A stretch of 64,000 nt of DNA from an uncultured Phycisphaerales bacterium (lineage in GTDB: Bacteria > Planctomycetota > Phycisphaerae > WQYP01), in NCBI GenBank assembly GCA_903845195.1, contig CAIMWO010000018.1:1-64000 (forward strand). The letters run 5' to 3'. The notes under the pieces are model-generated. The model was not told the DNA's origin, made no database searches, and worked only from the letters and a program-made list of their open reading frames with translations. How positions within the stretch are numbered: the first letter of the stretch is position 1; the number at the start of each line of letters is the position of its first letter. The position numbers and the translations under genes are program-made. Shown here in pieces: positions 16,901-25,073 of this stretch.

Positions 16901-18175
16901 GACGGGGGCGGTGGGAGAGACAATGGCGATCTGGGGCGGGGCGTCGATGCGGGCGTGAATGTTGCGGAGGAGGTCATCGCGATTGGTTAAGTCGTGGGTG
17001 CCGGCGAGTTGGATGCGATATTGGCCCGACTTGCGGATGGGAAATTCGGCGGCATATTGCGTGTCGGAACCGGCGGGCTTGAGGGGGTAGAACTCTTCGT
17101 CGGAGGTGTAATCGGAGAGTTCGAGTCGGCCGGATTTGAGTTTTTCGTTGGCCTGAACGGTGATTTTGACGCAGGTGCCGGCGAGGGCGTCGATGGTGCC
17201 ATCGCGATTAGTTTCGGTGCGCGGTTTCATGCGGGTGTAGGCGGGATAGGTGTAGTCGAGGGTGATGGAGGCGATGGCGGGTCGGCGGAGCATGGTGACG
17301 GTGTAGAGGGGGGAATCGTTGCCGTCGGAGGTGATGCGGTAGCTGAAACTTTGCTGGACATTTTCGACGATGGCGCGGAAGGAGAGGTCGCCGGTGCGGT
17401 CCATTTCGTGCAGGATCGATTGGCCGCCGGGGAAGGTGGAGAGAAGGGTGGCGCGCTGGGCGCGGGTGATTTTTTTGGTAGCGGAATCGGGGGAGGCGAC
17501 GGAGAGGGTGATGGTGACGGTGTCGCCCTGGGCCAGTTCGATGTTGCCGGGGGCGATGGTGAGGATGGGGGCGGCGAGGGGGGAATTGGCGGTCCAGGGA
17601 GCGAGGGTGCGTTGGAGGCCGGCGAGGATGTTGGGGGTCAGCACGAAAAACGCGATGGCCCAGGCGAGGGCGAGCGGCATCAGGAATCCGAGCCATTTGA
17701 ACATCTGGCGGGGGGAGACGACGAGGTTGGGATCGAGGGTGGCGGCGTCGTGCTCGGCTTGTTTGATGAGGTGGGCGACGAGTTCGGGGGAGCCGCGGAA
17801 TTGGGGATCGGATTCCTGGGAGATTTCGACGGCGGAAGAAATGCGTTCCTGAGAGTCGGGCAGGGCGCGGTCGATGAGGAGGGCGGCCTGGGCGATGTTC
17901 TGGTGGCGGAAGGCGGGGCGGAGAAATTTCCAGAAGCCCCAGGCGACGGATGCCCATGCGAGGGAGGCGAGCGGGATGCTGATGAAGAGAGGCATGCGAT
18001 CCCAGAGACCCATGACGAGGGCGACGGCGAGCCAGGTGGCGGCGGTGAGGACGAGGAGTTGTAGGATGCCGCGGAGGACGCGGAGGACGCGGTCGCGGCC
18101 GGCGACCATGCGCAAGGGTTCGCTGAGGCGGGTGGAGAGAGGGGCGGTTGGAGTGTTTTGTGCGAGGACGGTCAT
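13982..18175 (-). CDS. Large DUF4175-like membrane protein with long Q/A/K coiled coil
   Basis: A 1397-aa protein. Two or three hydrophobic segments lie near the N-terminus (about residues 35-55, 62-82 and 170-192). A beta-rich extracytoplasmic part follows (about 200-530, with PAYTRMKPRTETNRDGT and VKVRPDDTVSIKFNASDDFG), resembling the DUF4175 family. From about 540 there is a very long coiled coil of AEQQRQLAEQLAKN-type heptads. The tail (about 1080-1330) is low complexity, with S/Q/P/G-rich KPGSGQSPSQ-type repeats. Function is unknown; an envelope tether is plausible. It is co-transcribed with the prenyltransferase-repeat gene (4-base overlap). Its extreme composition leaves long open frames on the other strand, which are shadows. 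Confidence 0.75.
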   Translation of the reverse strand: MTVLAQNTPTAPLSTRLSEPLRMVAGRDRVLRVLRGILQLLVLTAATWLAVALVMGLWDRMPLFISIPLASLAWASVAWGFWKFLRPAFRHQNIAQAALLIDRALPDSQERISSAVEISQESDPQFRGSPELVAHLIKQAEHDAATLDPNLVVSPRQMFKWLGFLMPLALAWAIAFFVLTPNILAGLQRTLAPWTANSPLAAPILTIAPGNIELAQGDTVTITLSVASPDSATKKITRAQRATLLSTFPGGQSILHEMDRTGDLSFRAIVENVQQSFSYRITSDGNDSPLYTVTMLRRPAIASITLDYTYPAYTRMKPRTETNRDGTIDALAGTCVKITVQANEKLKSGRLELSDYTSDEEFYPLKPAGSDTQYAAEFPIRKSGQYRIQLAGTHDLTNRDDLLRNIHARIDAPPQIAIVSPTAPVKVRPDDTVSIKFNASDDFGLAKLEALVQVDQTQTQIIPLDLPADRPDPALYSGQWQLSVADILKPHFGREPRRISYQLRITDNRDPDPQTALSATQLLDINREAAPLAQRQDVTAARDLAKALRTTAENLEAAQQKIDDLKKADAARALTAQEKQAAGEVKKQLADSAQQLKDAAEKSQDSHLKDIADRAAQAADKQIVPAAEDMAQSQLADDKPRARQENFDKAQREIAEARKNLREISRQLNATAKDQNLAREIERLAEQQRQLAEQLAKNPRDPALQQQQRDLQKQLENLISQNPDLQKPAADAAQAQTQDLVKKIEDLKAQQKPVAEQLKQQVDGAQAKEKLSDLARKQQDLNKQVENFTKQNADALRNSSAKPPEPKQMDPIVEDLKSSKLQNAQQQQKAAAAALDNTADKLDAPQKKPNDAPPQSATPQPTPQSAARQAEQDDKTASSLKDQAQQLARQIDQAKKDLVPPTRPSDPANQTASQLADDLRKAARQMASNPANKPAADDAAKLADEAKHDAHEGMAESAQKKLSDAAGKLAEAARAAKKDAQAAAASSPKPAASEAAKQAHALSEQQKALADETDRAAKSLAAAEAAKQQSAPMAEQQKSLAEQIDQAAQQAQKLSEQTHATAPQTAEHAAKAAQSLQNAAQSQRAAASAQKGGNPQKASSNQQESAKSLAEAQNALSPESPSPEKSSSESANAQQNHSADSAKNSSPDQGKGQESATGSKPGSDANSATASKPGSGQSPSQTHSAQSANASKPGEGQSPSQTPSAQSASASKPGAGQSSPQSPSQTPSGQSPESSPDSAAQDVQSAHDQQSQAAQGNPSAAQQAAQSLQHAAQSVMQNAGHSSSSETAMSSPSPSSTPGQTPGQPGQPGPAGKPGSDHPQQASGAGTTLTTGAKPGELPKPVQDIGISPSDWARLPPNMQNELLNSAQQSGPPSYHEMIKNYYTRIARLQAENGAGQ

Positions 18176-18384
18176 GGGGGCCTCGAGTTGGGCTGATGAG
18201 GGGATTGTAGCATGGCGGCTGGCCAGTGGTCAGTTGTTCGTGGGCCGTGATCCGTGGGAAGAACGTTCTTGGGGGGCGGAGCTTGCGGAGAAATGGTGAG
18301 GTGTTGGGCCGGCGGCGGAGCCGCACGGCTCTGAGGGGGGGATGCATTCTGAGGGGGTTACGCGCGCGCGGGGTGGGCGGGGGA

Positions 18385-19407
18385 TTATTTCATGTTGTCG
18401 CTGAACCAGACGTGGTCGGGTTGGGGTTGGTTGACGGTTTGGGCGGGGTTTTCGGCGCGGTTGAGGAGGCGCTGGCCGGCGAGGGTGTGTTGGACGAGGG
18501 CGTCGGGGCGTTCTTCGGCGGCGCAGACGACGCTGAAGAGTTGATTGGCGAGGCCGCGGGATTTGTGGGAGCCGTTGTCGCAGGCATCTTTGAGCTGGTT
18601 GCGGCAGGTCTGCCAATTGTCATGGGCGCCGGCGATGAGGGCGAGCCAGACGGCGGCATCGCTGCCGTCGGGATTGTGCTGTTTGACGAGTTGAAAGATG
18701 CGGCGGGCGGATTCGAGTTCGCGTTTGGCCAGGGCGGTGACGGCGGCGTCGTAAAGGGTCTGATCGTCGGCGGAGGTGAGATTGGCGGCAGGCGACTGGG
18801 AATTCGGTTGACCGGTCACGTGCTGGGCGCAGAGTGCGAGGGCGTCGGTAGCTTCCTTGGTGCGTCCATGCTGCATGTGGATGAGGGCAATCCAAAGTTC
18901 GGCGCTGGTTTGCATGCCGGGGGATTTGGCGAGGATCTGCAGAGTGTCGATGGCTTTGTCGTTATCTCCCTTGAGGATCTGTGCCAGGGCGAGCCACTGG
19001 CGGGCGGAGGTGGCGATGGGGCTGGTGGGGTCGGCGGCGATCACCTGTTGGAGGGCGACGGCGGCTTCGGCATGGCGATGGCGGGTCATTTCGGCGATGC
19101 CGATTGCGACGATTTCCCAGCCGGGATGGCTGTCTTTGGGACGGTGGATGAGTTGGGCTTCGGCGATGGCGCGATCGGGCTGAAGATCGAGCGCGTAGGC
19201 GAGGGCGAGCAGTGCGAGGGGTTCGGGGCCGTCGGGCGTGGAGGCGACAGTTTGTGTGAGGACGGGGATGGCGGACTTGGGGCTGCCGGCGGCAAGCAAC
19301 TGAGCCCCCCTATTGAGCGTCATGTCGGAGGCGACAGGCTGGGCGCAACCGGTCATGAGGAAGAGACCGGCGAACAGAGACAAGGTGATGAATCGTGTCA
19401 TACTCAT
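18385..19407 (-). CDS. TPR lipoprotein of the secretin operon
   Basis: A 340-aa protein. A lipoprotein signal peptide ends with LFLMTGC (lipobox Cys at about residue 21). The rest is helical, with tetratricopeptide-like repeats such as GAQLLAAGSPKSAIPVLTQ, LALLALAYALDLQPDRAIAEA and MQTSAELWIALIHMQHGRTKEA. It overlaps the preceding secretin gene by 4 bases (19404-19407), so it is the last gene of a five-gene operon. Lipoproteins with TPRs (pilotins, PilF type) assist secretin insertion or multimerisation in the outer membrane, which is the likely job here. This is inferred from position and architecture, not from sequence identity. Confidence 0.75.
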   Translation of the reverse strand: MSMTRFITLSLFAGLFLMTGCAQPVASDMTLNRGAQLLAAGSPKSAIPVLTQTVASTPDGPEPLALLALAYALDLQPDRAIAEAQLIHRPKDSHPGWEIVAIGIAEMTRHRHAEAAVALQQVIAADPTSPIATSARQWLALAQILKGDNDKAIDTLQILAKSPGMQTSAELWIALIHMQHGRTKEATDALALCAQHVTGQPNSQSPAANLTSADDQTLYDAAVTALAKRELESARRIFQLVKQHNPDGSDAAVWLALIAGAHDNWQTCRNQLKDACDNGSHKSRGLANQLFSVVCAAEERPDALVQHTLAGQRLLNRAENPAQTVNQPQPDHVWFSDNMK

Positions 19408-20807
19408 TTCTTGGTCCCCTGCTGCGTGTTAGCAATAGCATCCAGTGGCGTAACATATCGCTGTTCGAGACGCGATGCGAGTTTATCAGCACCGGCACGG
19501 CTGGGATCGACGATGTGTGCGGTGATCAGCATAACGACTTCCTGCTGATGCTTCTCGCTGGAGACCTTGCTAAAGGCGGCACCGAGGCCGGGGATATCGC
19601 CGAGGATGGGGTTCTTGGCAACGATGGAACGGTTCTGTTCGAGGAGCAGGCCGCCGAGGAGGACGGTTTGGCCGTCCTGGACGTTGATGACGGTCTTGGC
19701 GTGGCGGCGGGTGACGACGGGGAGGGGGACGGAGTTGTTGTTGCTTTGAGCGCCGTTGGCCACACTGGACTGGGTTTCGGTGACAACGTCGGAGACTTCG
19801 GGTTCGAGGGCGAGGATGATCTGGCCGCCTTCGCCGATGTAGGGGGAGACCTTGAGGGTGACGCCGGCCTTGATGGACTGGAGGGTGTAGTAGGGGTTGG
19901 AGGCCTGGCCGGAGAGGAGGGTGAAATATTTTTCCTGGCCGACGAAGATTTCGGCTTCGGTATTGTTCATGACGAGGATGCGGGGATTGGCGAGCACCTG
20001 GCCGCGCTGGTTCTGGAGGATGGCGCGAAGGGTGACGTCGACGTAGGTGCCGAGGTCGGAGCCGGCGCCGTAGGCGATGGTGCCGACGAGGTTGTTGGAA
20101 CCGGCGGCGATGTGCGGAGTTTGGAATTGCCAGTCGAGGGCGAGTTGTTTGGAGCCGTCTTCAGTGAGTTCGAATACGACGGCCTCGATGGCGACCTGGG
20201 GGTTGGGCTGATCAATGAGGCGGATGGCGTCGAGGACGCGTTTGCGCGTGGGTTCGGGGGCGGTGACGATGACGGTGCCGCTGCTGCGATCGAAGGTGAC
20301 GTAGGGAACGAGTGAGGCATGGAGGAGGGTGCGGATCTGTTCGGGCAGGACATAGGAGAGTTTGACACGTTGGGGATCGGAGAGGCGTTGGAAGAGGGGG
20401 TTGCCCGGATCGGACTTGCCGACGAGGTAGTAGTCTTTGATTTTGGTGTAGCTATAGCCGCCGGTGGCGCAGGCACGTTCGAGGCAATCTTCGAGGGGCA
20501 TATCCTTGACGGACATGGAGACGAGTCCGCCGACGGTCTGATCGCAGACGATGACGGTATCGGTTTGCGAGGAGATATCCTGGATGACTTGGCGGAGTTC
20601 GGTATCGACCCAGAGATTGGTGACGCGCTTTTGGGCCGGGGCGCCTGAGGGGGTGAGCACCGCGGCGGGCGCAGGTTCCGTGGCGGGGGCCACAATGGGA
20701 GCGGGCTCGGCGGCGATGAGGGTCGCGGCGAGCGAGAGAGCGACCAGACCGGCGGCCAGATGGGGCCAGGCGGCGGTGGTTACGATTCTTTTTGTGAGTC
20801 TATCCAT
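19404..20807 (-). CDS. Secretin (PilQ/GspD family) outer-membrane channel
   Basis: A 467-aa protein. A signal peptide (about residues 1-33) is followed by a short proline/alanine linker and an N0/STN-like domain (about 60-125; VDTELRQVIQDISSQTDTVI, then LEDCLERACATGGYSY). One N1-like ring domain (about 140-200) comes next, then the secretin C-terminal domain with VAIEAVVFELTE, VLANPRILVMNNTEAEI, GVTLKVSPYIGEGGQIIL and VNVQDGQTVLLGGLLLEQN-type motifs, ending IPGLGAAFSK and MLITAHIV. It is shorter than GspD or PilQ, with fewer N-domains. It lies 3 bases downstream of a chaperone-like gene and overlaps a TPR lipoprotein. No secretion ATPase or inner-membrane platform gene is near, which is unusual for a type II or IV system. 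Confidence 0.85.
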   Translation of the reverse strand: MDRLTKRIVTTAAWPHLAAGLVALSLAATLIAAEPAPIVAPATEPAPAAVLTPSGAPAQKRVTNLWVDTELRQVIQDISSQTDTVIVCDQTVGGLVSMSVKDMPLEDCLERACATGGYSYTKIKDYYLVGKSDPGNPLFQRLSDPQRVKLSYVLPEQIRTLLHASLVPYVTFDRSSGTVIVTAPEPTRKRVLDAIRLIDQPNPQVAIEAVVFELTEDGSKQLALDWQFQTPHIAAGSNNLVGTIAYGAGSDLGTYVDVTLRAILQNQRGQVLANPRILVMNNTEAEIFVGQEKYFTLLSGQASNPYYTLQSIKAGVTLKVSPYIGEGGQIILALEPEVSDVVTETQSSVANGAQSNNNSVPLPVVTRRHAKTVINVQDGQTVLLGGLLLEQNRSIVAKNPILGDIPGLGAAFSKVSSEKHQQEVVMLITAHIVDPSRAGADKLASRLEQRYVTPLDAIANTQQGTKK

Positions 20808-20810
20808 GAC

Positions 20811-22085
20811 TTATTTCTCCGCCTTGACTTGAATTTCAATGGGGATTTCGAAGCGATGGACATCGGATCCTTCCGGCCACGATTCGACGGCAATGAGTGC
20901 TGAGTGAGCGCCCGCCTTGGCATCAGGCGGAACCTGGACTTTGATTTCGACGGCTTTGTAGCCGGACTGGGCGAGGGTGAAATCCTGCGGGCCGACGGTG
21001 ATCCATGAATCGATGTCGGTATCGCCGGTGGAGGCGGCGGAGACGAGGCAGCGGACGCGAACGTCGGTGCAGCTCTTGAGGGCGATGGAGAGGCTGCGCG
21101 ATCCGCCGGCGGGAATGAGTGACGCGATTTTCGAAGGCGTGAGGGTGATGGCGGGGGTGTCGAGGGTCTGACGTTTCTTGAGCGCGGCGAGTAACTCGGC
21201 CTGCGCGGGGGTGATCTCGAGGGTTTCGGTGGCATAGGCGTGGGACCAGGTGGACTGGTAGTCCATATCGACTTTGACGGTGTATTTGCCGGCGGGGAGA
21301 GGTTTGGTGACGGCGGCCTGGAAGAGGCGGGAATCACCGGCGAAGACGCAGGGGCGGAGGCTGGTGAGGACGGCGGTCATGGCGACGCGACCGGTGGCGA
21401 GGTCGACGATGCGGATTTTGCCGGTGGCGTCGAAGCGTGAACGGCCGGTGTTCTTGAGGATGACGGCGATTTGCGGCGGGCGGACGAGCGGCGCGGCGGT
21501 ATCGGCGGGTTGAGTGGATACAGGGGCGGGGGCGGCTTGCGGGCATTGGAATTCGCATTGAGTGATCTTGGCCTGTTTGGTGAGGGTCTGGCCGAGGACG
21601 TTGACGAAAATGCCGGAGGCGACTTGGTAGGTGACATCGACGCCATCCTGGTTTTTGCTGTGGGAACCGAGGGTGACGAGGATGGCGGCGTAATATTCGC
21701 CGGAGGGGGTTTGGGGCGGCGGGGTGATGGTGACATCGATGGTCTGGGATTTGCCGGGATCGGTATTGGTTTCGGCTTGGCTGAGGGCGATCCAATGGGC
21801 GGCGGAGGTTTTTTGCGAACCGGCGTTCTTGAATTCGAGTTGTCCGGCTTCGAGGGCGACGACATCGACGACGCTGAGCATGGCGGATTGAGCGGGATCG
21901 TTTTCCCGGCGAGCGCGGTTGCTGAGGGTGAGGGTGAGTTTGCCCGGTTCGCCGGGGCGCAGGCTGATTTCCTGTTTCAAGGGAGAGACGGCGAGGCCAG
22001 CCTGTGCGGGGGCGGCGTTCCAGAGCGCAGCGAGGCCGCAGATGACGGCCAGGCAGGCGGACTTTATGGTTCTCTCGTACATCAC
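20811..22085 (-). CDS. Periplasmic pilus-assembly-chaperone-like protein
   Basis: A 424-aa protein with a signal peptide (about residues 1-29, cleavage near AQAG). The mature start GLAVSPLKQEISLRPGEPGK, then LTLTLSNRARREN, is the Ig-like N-domain of fimbrial chaperones and related envelope proteins: strand, P.....L.PG, then N-rich strand. Further Ig-like segments follow (TPSGEYYAAILVTL, ILKNTGRSRFDATGKIRIVD, LTPSKIASLIPAGGSRSLSI), so it is longer than two-domain FimC-type chaperones (~230 aa) and probably has three or four beta domains. It is encoded between the two small secreted subunits and the secretin, with gaps of 25 and 3 bases. Capping or delivering these subunits is the inferred role. 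Confidence 0.65.
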   Translation of the reverse strand: MMYERTIKSACLAVICGLAALWNAAPAQAGLAVSPLKQEISLRPGEPGKLTLTLSNRARRENDPAQSAMLSVVDVVALEAGQLEFKNAGSQKTSAAHWIALSQAETNTDPGKSQTIDVTITPPPQTPSGEYYAAILVTLGSHSKNQDGVDVTYQVASGIFVNVLGQTLTKQAKITQCEFQCPQAAPAPVSTQPADTAAPLVRPPQIAVILKNTGRSRFDATGKIRIVDLATGRVAMTAVLTSLRPCVFAGDSRLFQAAVTKPLPAGKYTVKVDMDYQSTWSHAYATETLEITPAQAELLAALKKRQTLDTPAITLTPSKIASLIPAGGSRSLSIALKSCTDVRVRCLVSAASTGDTDIDSWITVGPQDFTLAQSGYKAVEIKVQVPPDAKAGAHSALIAVESWPEGSDVHRFEIPIEIQVKAEK

Positions 22086-22110
22086 AGTCTCCCTCGAAAA
22101 CGACCTTCAT

Positions 22111-22584
22111 TCAGGGCCAGGTTACGACCAGAGCGAGGCCGTTGGTTTTGTAATCGCCGGCGGCAATGGCGTGACCGGACGGGGCCTGGCCCTGGACTGA
22201 AAGGAAGAAGGAATCGGTGGTGGGGCCAGTGGTGGTGACGGAATAGATGCGGGTGCGGAAGACGTCGGAGCTGATCCAATCGGCATCCTGAGCGAGGAGC
22301 GAACCGCCGGTGAATTTGTAGGAGGTGGTTAGTTGGGTGTAGCTGGGGGCAGGTCCGGTGAGGATTTCGCCGCCGGCGGAGTTGACGTGGACGGAGATGG
22401 TGCAGGGGACATCATGCTGCAACTGGAGTTCGAGGGCGGCGCTGACGGTTTGACCTGTGCCGTTGATGTGGGGGAGCAGGAGTGTATCGGAGGGCTCCAC
22501 CCAGGCAGTGGCGGCGAAGGCCCATAACACAGGGACCGATAAAACTGCGGTCAGCGCAGCGAAAAAAAAGTAATTTCTGCCCAT
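22111..22584 (-). CDS. Small secreted beta-rich subunit (second pilin-like gene)
   Basis: A 157-aa protein. Start at 22584 (MGRNYFFFAALTAV) because GGAGGCAT precedes it and a signal peptide follows directly; the longer in-frame extension is not supported. After cleavage near FAATA the protein is all beta in appearance: TVSAALELQLQHDVPCTISV, LTTSYKFTGG, DSFFLSVQGQA and a final AAGDYKTNGLALVVTWP. The end pattern AGDY....L.V.W matches that of the neighbour at 22687-23253, so the two are paralogous structural subunits. The C-terminal strand is the part chaperones usually cap in fimbrial subunits. Confidence 0.65.
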   Translation of the reverse strand: MGRNYFFFAALTAVLSVPVLWAFAATAWVEPSDTLLLPHINGTGQTVSAALELQLQHDVPCTISVHVNSAGGEILTGPAPSYTQLTTSYKFTGGSLLAQDADWISSDVFRTRIYSVTTTGPTTDSFFLSVQGQAPSGHAIAAGDYKTNGLALVVTWP

Positions 22585-22686
22585 CCTGAAAGATGCCTCC
22601 TTAGGGACGGTGCGGACAGGATCAACGTATATCGATGTCAGAGACGTGGCCCCTCTGGCGCCGGGGCGCCAGAGGGGTACGGTCAA

Positions 22687-23253
22687 TTACCAGGAGACCT
22701 GAATGACGATTCCGCAGGTGTAGTCGCCGGCCTTGTAGTAGGTGCCGGCGGGGTTGACGGCCTGGACTTCAAGATTGAAGGAGCAGGTACCGTTGTGAGC
22801 GACGGCGGTGGCGATGGGGAGTGTGTAATCGTTGGCGGCGTCAAAGGGGCTATCGCCAAGGGCGTTGGCGGCATCTTTGAACGCGCCGTTGCCTGCGGCG
22901 GCCGGAACGGCATCGCCAGAGAGTTTGTAGCTGGTGGTCAGGGGGATCTTGGGGTTGCTGGTGTCTTTGAGGATGCCGCTGTTGGCGCCGGCAACCATAT
23001 GGAGAGTGACGTCGGTGTTGGTATTGATGAGGAGGGGGTGGCTGACGGTGATGGTGTCGCCCTTGCGGCTGATTTTGCCGCTGAAGTCGGTGGCGGCAAT
23101 GCTGTAGGTGTTGGTGGAATCCCATTCGGCGTAGGTATCGACGGTGGCGGTGATGTCGATGGTTTTGTCGGGGAGCTGGGTGGCCTGGGTCATGACGGAA
23201 ATCATGAGTCCAGCGGCGACGGCGGCCATAGTGAAGATCGATTTCTTGGACAC
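22687..23253 (-). CDS. Small secreted beta-rich subunit (first gene of the secretin operon)
   Basis: A 188-aa protein. GTG start at 23253, chosen because AAGGAG lies 8 bases upstream and a signal peptide (SIFTMAAVAAGLMISVMTQA) follows at once. The mature part is beta-rich with threonine-rich strands (KTIDITATVDTYAEW, GDTITVSHPLLINTNTDVTL), one likely disulphide pair (NGTCSFNLEV and DYTCGIVIQ) and a final GDYTCGIVIQVSW. This resembles spore-coat-U or archaic-fimbria type subunits in organisation, though the family cannot be proven by eye. A ~160-base structured leader precedes it. As promoter-proximal gene it is probably the most abundant product of the operon. Confidence 0.65.
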   Translation of the reverse strand: MSKKSIFTMAAVAAGLMISVMTQATQLPDKTIDITATVDTYAEWDSTNTYSIAATDFSGKISRKGDTITVSHPLLINTNTDVTLHMVAGANSGILKDTSNPKIPLTTSYKLSGDAVPAAAGNGAFKDAANALGDSPFDAANDYTLPIATAVAHNGTCSFNLEVQAVNPAGTYYKAGDYTCGIVIQVSW

Positions 23254-23430
23254 GGCGGTCTCCTTACCAGAATGTGGGATCCATCCCGTTGTTCGCCTCG
23301 CCAGACCTTCCGTGGCCGGCACCGAGAACTAAGTCCCCGGAGAGTTCTGTCAGCTTGGAGCCCTGCAACAAGCAGGGCGAGAGTTCGGCCAAGCGACAAC
23401 TCGTGAGGAGAGTTCCGCTGCATCCATGCA
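23254..23430 (-). promoter_or_regulatory. Structured leader of the chaperone/secretin operon
   Basis: The untranslated region upstream of the first subunit gene contains three copies of the octamer GAACTCTC on the minus strand (complement at 23340-23347, 23379-23386 and 23408-23415). There are also short GC stems such as CCCTGC/GCAGGG around 23361-23376. This is compatible with a protein-binding or structured-RNA control site. No known riboswitch consensus was recognised. Confidence 0.4.
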
Positions 23431-23867
23431 ACTTATCTCATGCCTCACAGCAAGCCATCGACATGTTTCAACAGCAACTTTGGTGTTTTGGATACCTAAT
23501 CCGGTGAAGGGCAGGTTCTTTGACGTTATTTAAGTACTTATTTATAAAGAGCTTAGAATAGATATGGAGGTCTTTATCTGGATTGAATTGGGGGGTAATT
23601 ATGGGCCCAAAGAGCGGAAAATATGGCTTCAAGTACTGAAATTCGGTGGATTATGGGGCCAAATAGGGGGTGAGGGAGGGGTCGATGGGGCAAAGTCGTG
23701 GAAAGAAGGGGGAAAAATGGTGGAATCGTCGTGGCGCGAGGGGGTGCGGAAAAATTTCTAAGATTTTTCTGTGGGGGCTAAAGGAAGCGCGTGCGGGCGC
23801 GGGCGGGACGTCCGCGAGACTGCGGGCGAGGACGCCCGCACCACTTTTTGCTTCACGCATTGCGATG
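23431..23867. other. Intergenic region: AT-rich promoter candidate and dispersed repeat
   Basis: An AT-rich patch at about 23523-23565 (TTATTTAAGTACTTATTTAT) is the best promoter neighbourhood for the minus-strand operon. About 23570-23760 is G-rich and non-coding. At 23793-23845 lies a relative of the cgggcg/gcccgc dispersed repeat seen near 11360. No gene is supported. Confidence 0.5.
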
Positions 23868-24866
23868 CTATGTTTTGGCGCGGATGTCGGGGGGATTCTG
23901 TTTGAAGGAGGGGAGGTCGGTACGGCCGTCGCCGCAGCCGCCTTCGCCGGCGGGACGGACGTGGGGGCGGGCTACGTCTTCGTAGCCTTTCCATGCGTAG
24001 GGATCTTTTCCGGCAACCATGACGACATCACGGAAGTCGGCCTTGGCGACGGGGACGTCCTTGAGGTGATGCCAGGGGAGGAAGCTTTCGGCGGACATGT
24101 AGTGGTTGACGAGGGCGCGGCGGAAGCCGGTGGAGAGGGCGTTAGGTTCGGACTTATGAAGGAGGTAGCCGTTGAAGAAGACGATGGCGCCGGCGGGGAC
24201 TTCGACGGGAACGGCGTCGGCATCGGTGTAGGGGAAATCGTAGGACATGTTGGCGCAGTCATAGCGGGAATCTTTGTGGGGGAACTGTGGCCAGAGGATG
24301 CCGGGCTTGTGGGAGCCGGGGATGACCCAGAGACAGCCGTTCTGGATGATGGCGTTATCGATGGCGATCCAGGCACCGAGGAGGGAGCGGTCGCGGGTGG
24401 GGATGTAATCCTCGTCCTGATGCCAGGCCTGTCCGGGTTTGCCGGCCTTTTTGATGAAGAGCATGGACTGCATGGATTTGACGTTGGGGCCGATGACGGC
24501 GGTAACGACATCGATGATGGTTTTCTGGGCGAGGAATTTGAAGATGATGTCGGAGGTTTTGTGGGGTTGATGGATGCAGAGGAAGCGTTCGAGGACTTCA
24601 TCGTCGGAGAGGCCGACGAGCTGATCGAAGTCGACGGGATTCGGGCTATTGAAGATTTTGATCGCACCGCGTTGTCCGCGGCAGATGGCGGCGGCTTCGA
24701 CTTTGAGTTCAGCGATTTCCGCGGGAGAGACGGCATCGTGAACGACGAGGAAGCCTTGTTCTTTGAAAAAGCGCGTGGAATCCGGGCCGAGATCGGAGCG
24801 GGAGAAATAGCCGGGCTTGTTGACGGAGGGAATGTGCGCAACAGGGGCGGCGACGGCGGTGGTCAT
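23868..24866 (-). CDS. Phytanoyl-CoA dioxygenase (PhyH) family protein
   Basis: A 332-aa protein. The double-stranded beta-helix of the Fe(II)/2-oxoglutarate oxygenase PhyH family is seen with the metal motif H-x-D in WHQDEDY (about residues 154-160) and a distal His in GYLLHKSEPN. A following arginine in FRRALVNHYM would hold 2-oxoglutarate. The N-terminal helix TRFFKEQGFLVVHDAVSPAE is also typical. PhyH members hydroxylate lipids and small molecules; the substrate here is unknown. The gene is monocistronic on the minus strand, divergent from the thiol peroxidase gene. Length is close to the family norm. Confidence 0.85.
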   Translation of the reverse strand: MTTAVAAPVAHIPSVNKPGYFSRSDLGPDSTRFFKEQGFLVVHDAVSPAEIAELKVEAAAICRGQRGAIKIFNSPNPVDFDQLVGLSDDEVLERFLCIHQPHKTSDIIFKFLAQKTIIDVVTAVIGPNVKSMQSMLFIKKAGKPGQAWHQDEDYIPTRDRSLLGAWIAIDNAIIQNGCLWVIPGSHKPGILWPQFPHKDSRYDCANMSYDFPYTDADAVPVEVPAGAIVFFNGYLLHKSEPNALSTGFRRALVNHYMSAESFLPWHHLKDVPVAKADFRDVVMVAGKDPYAWKGYEDVARPHVRPAGEGGCGDGRTDLPSFKQNPPDIRAKT

Positions 24867-25073
24867 ATTTTCGGCTCCAGATATGAGTGTTCCACAGGGT
24901 GACAGTCTAACAGGCGCGCCCGCCGGGATGAAAGGTAGAGGGATATAATGGGTGGATTGATCGGCTCATCGAATCGGCGGACCGCGGGATCGTCACGATT
25001 GCGGGCAAGTCTTCCTGATTCAATGGACTAATGACTCGGAAACACAATGGCCTGATTTCTTGAGGAGAATGAC

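Noticed and set aside
12864..20315. Several long glycine-rich open frames on the + strand
   Set aside because: They mirror the minus-strand prenyltransferase-repeat, DUF4175-like, TPR and secretin genes; glycine/alanine/valine composition without domains.
23254..23430. Known riboswitch (c-di-GMP class) ahead of the secretin operon
   Set aside because: No match to the conserved core was seen; kept only as an unassigned structured leader.
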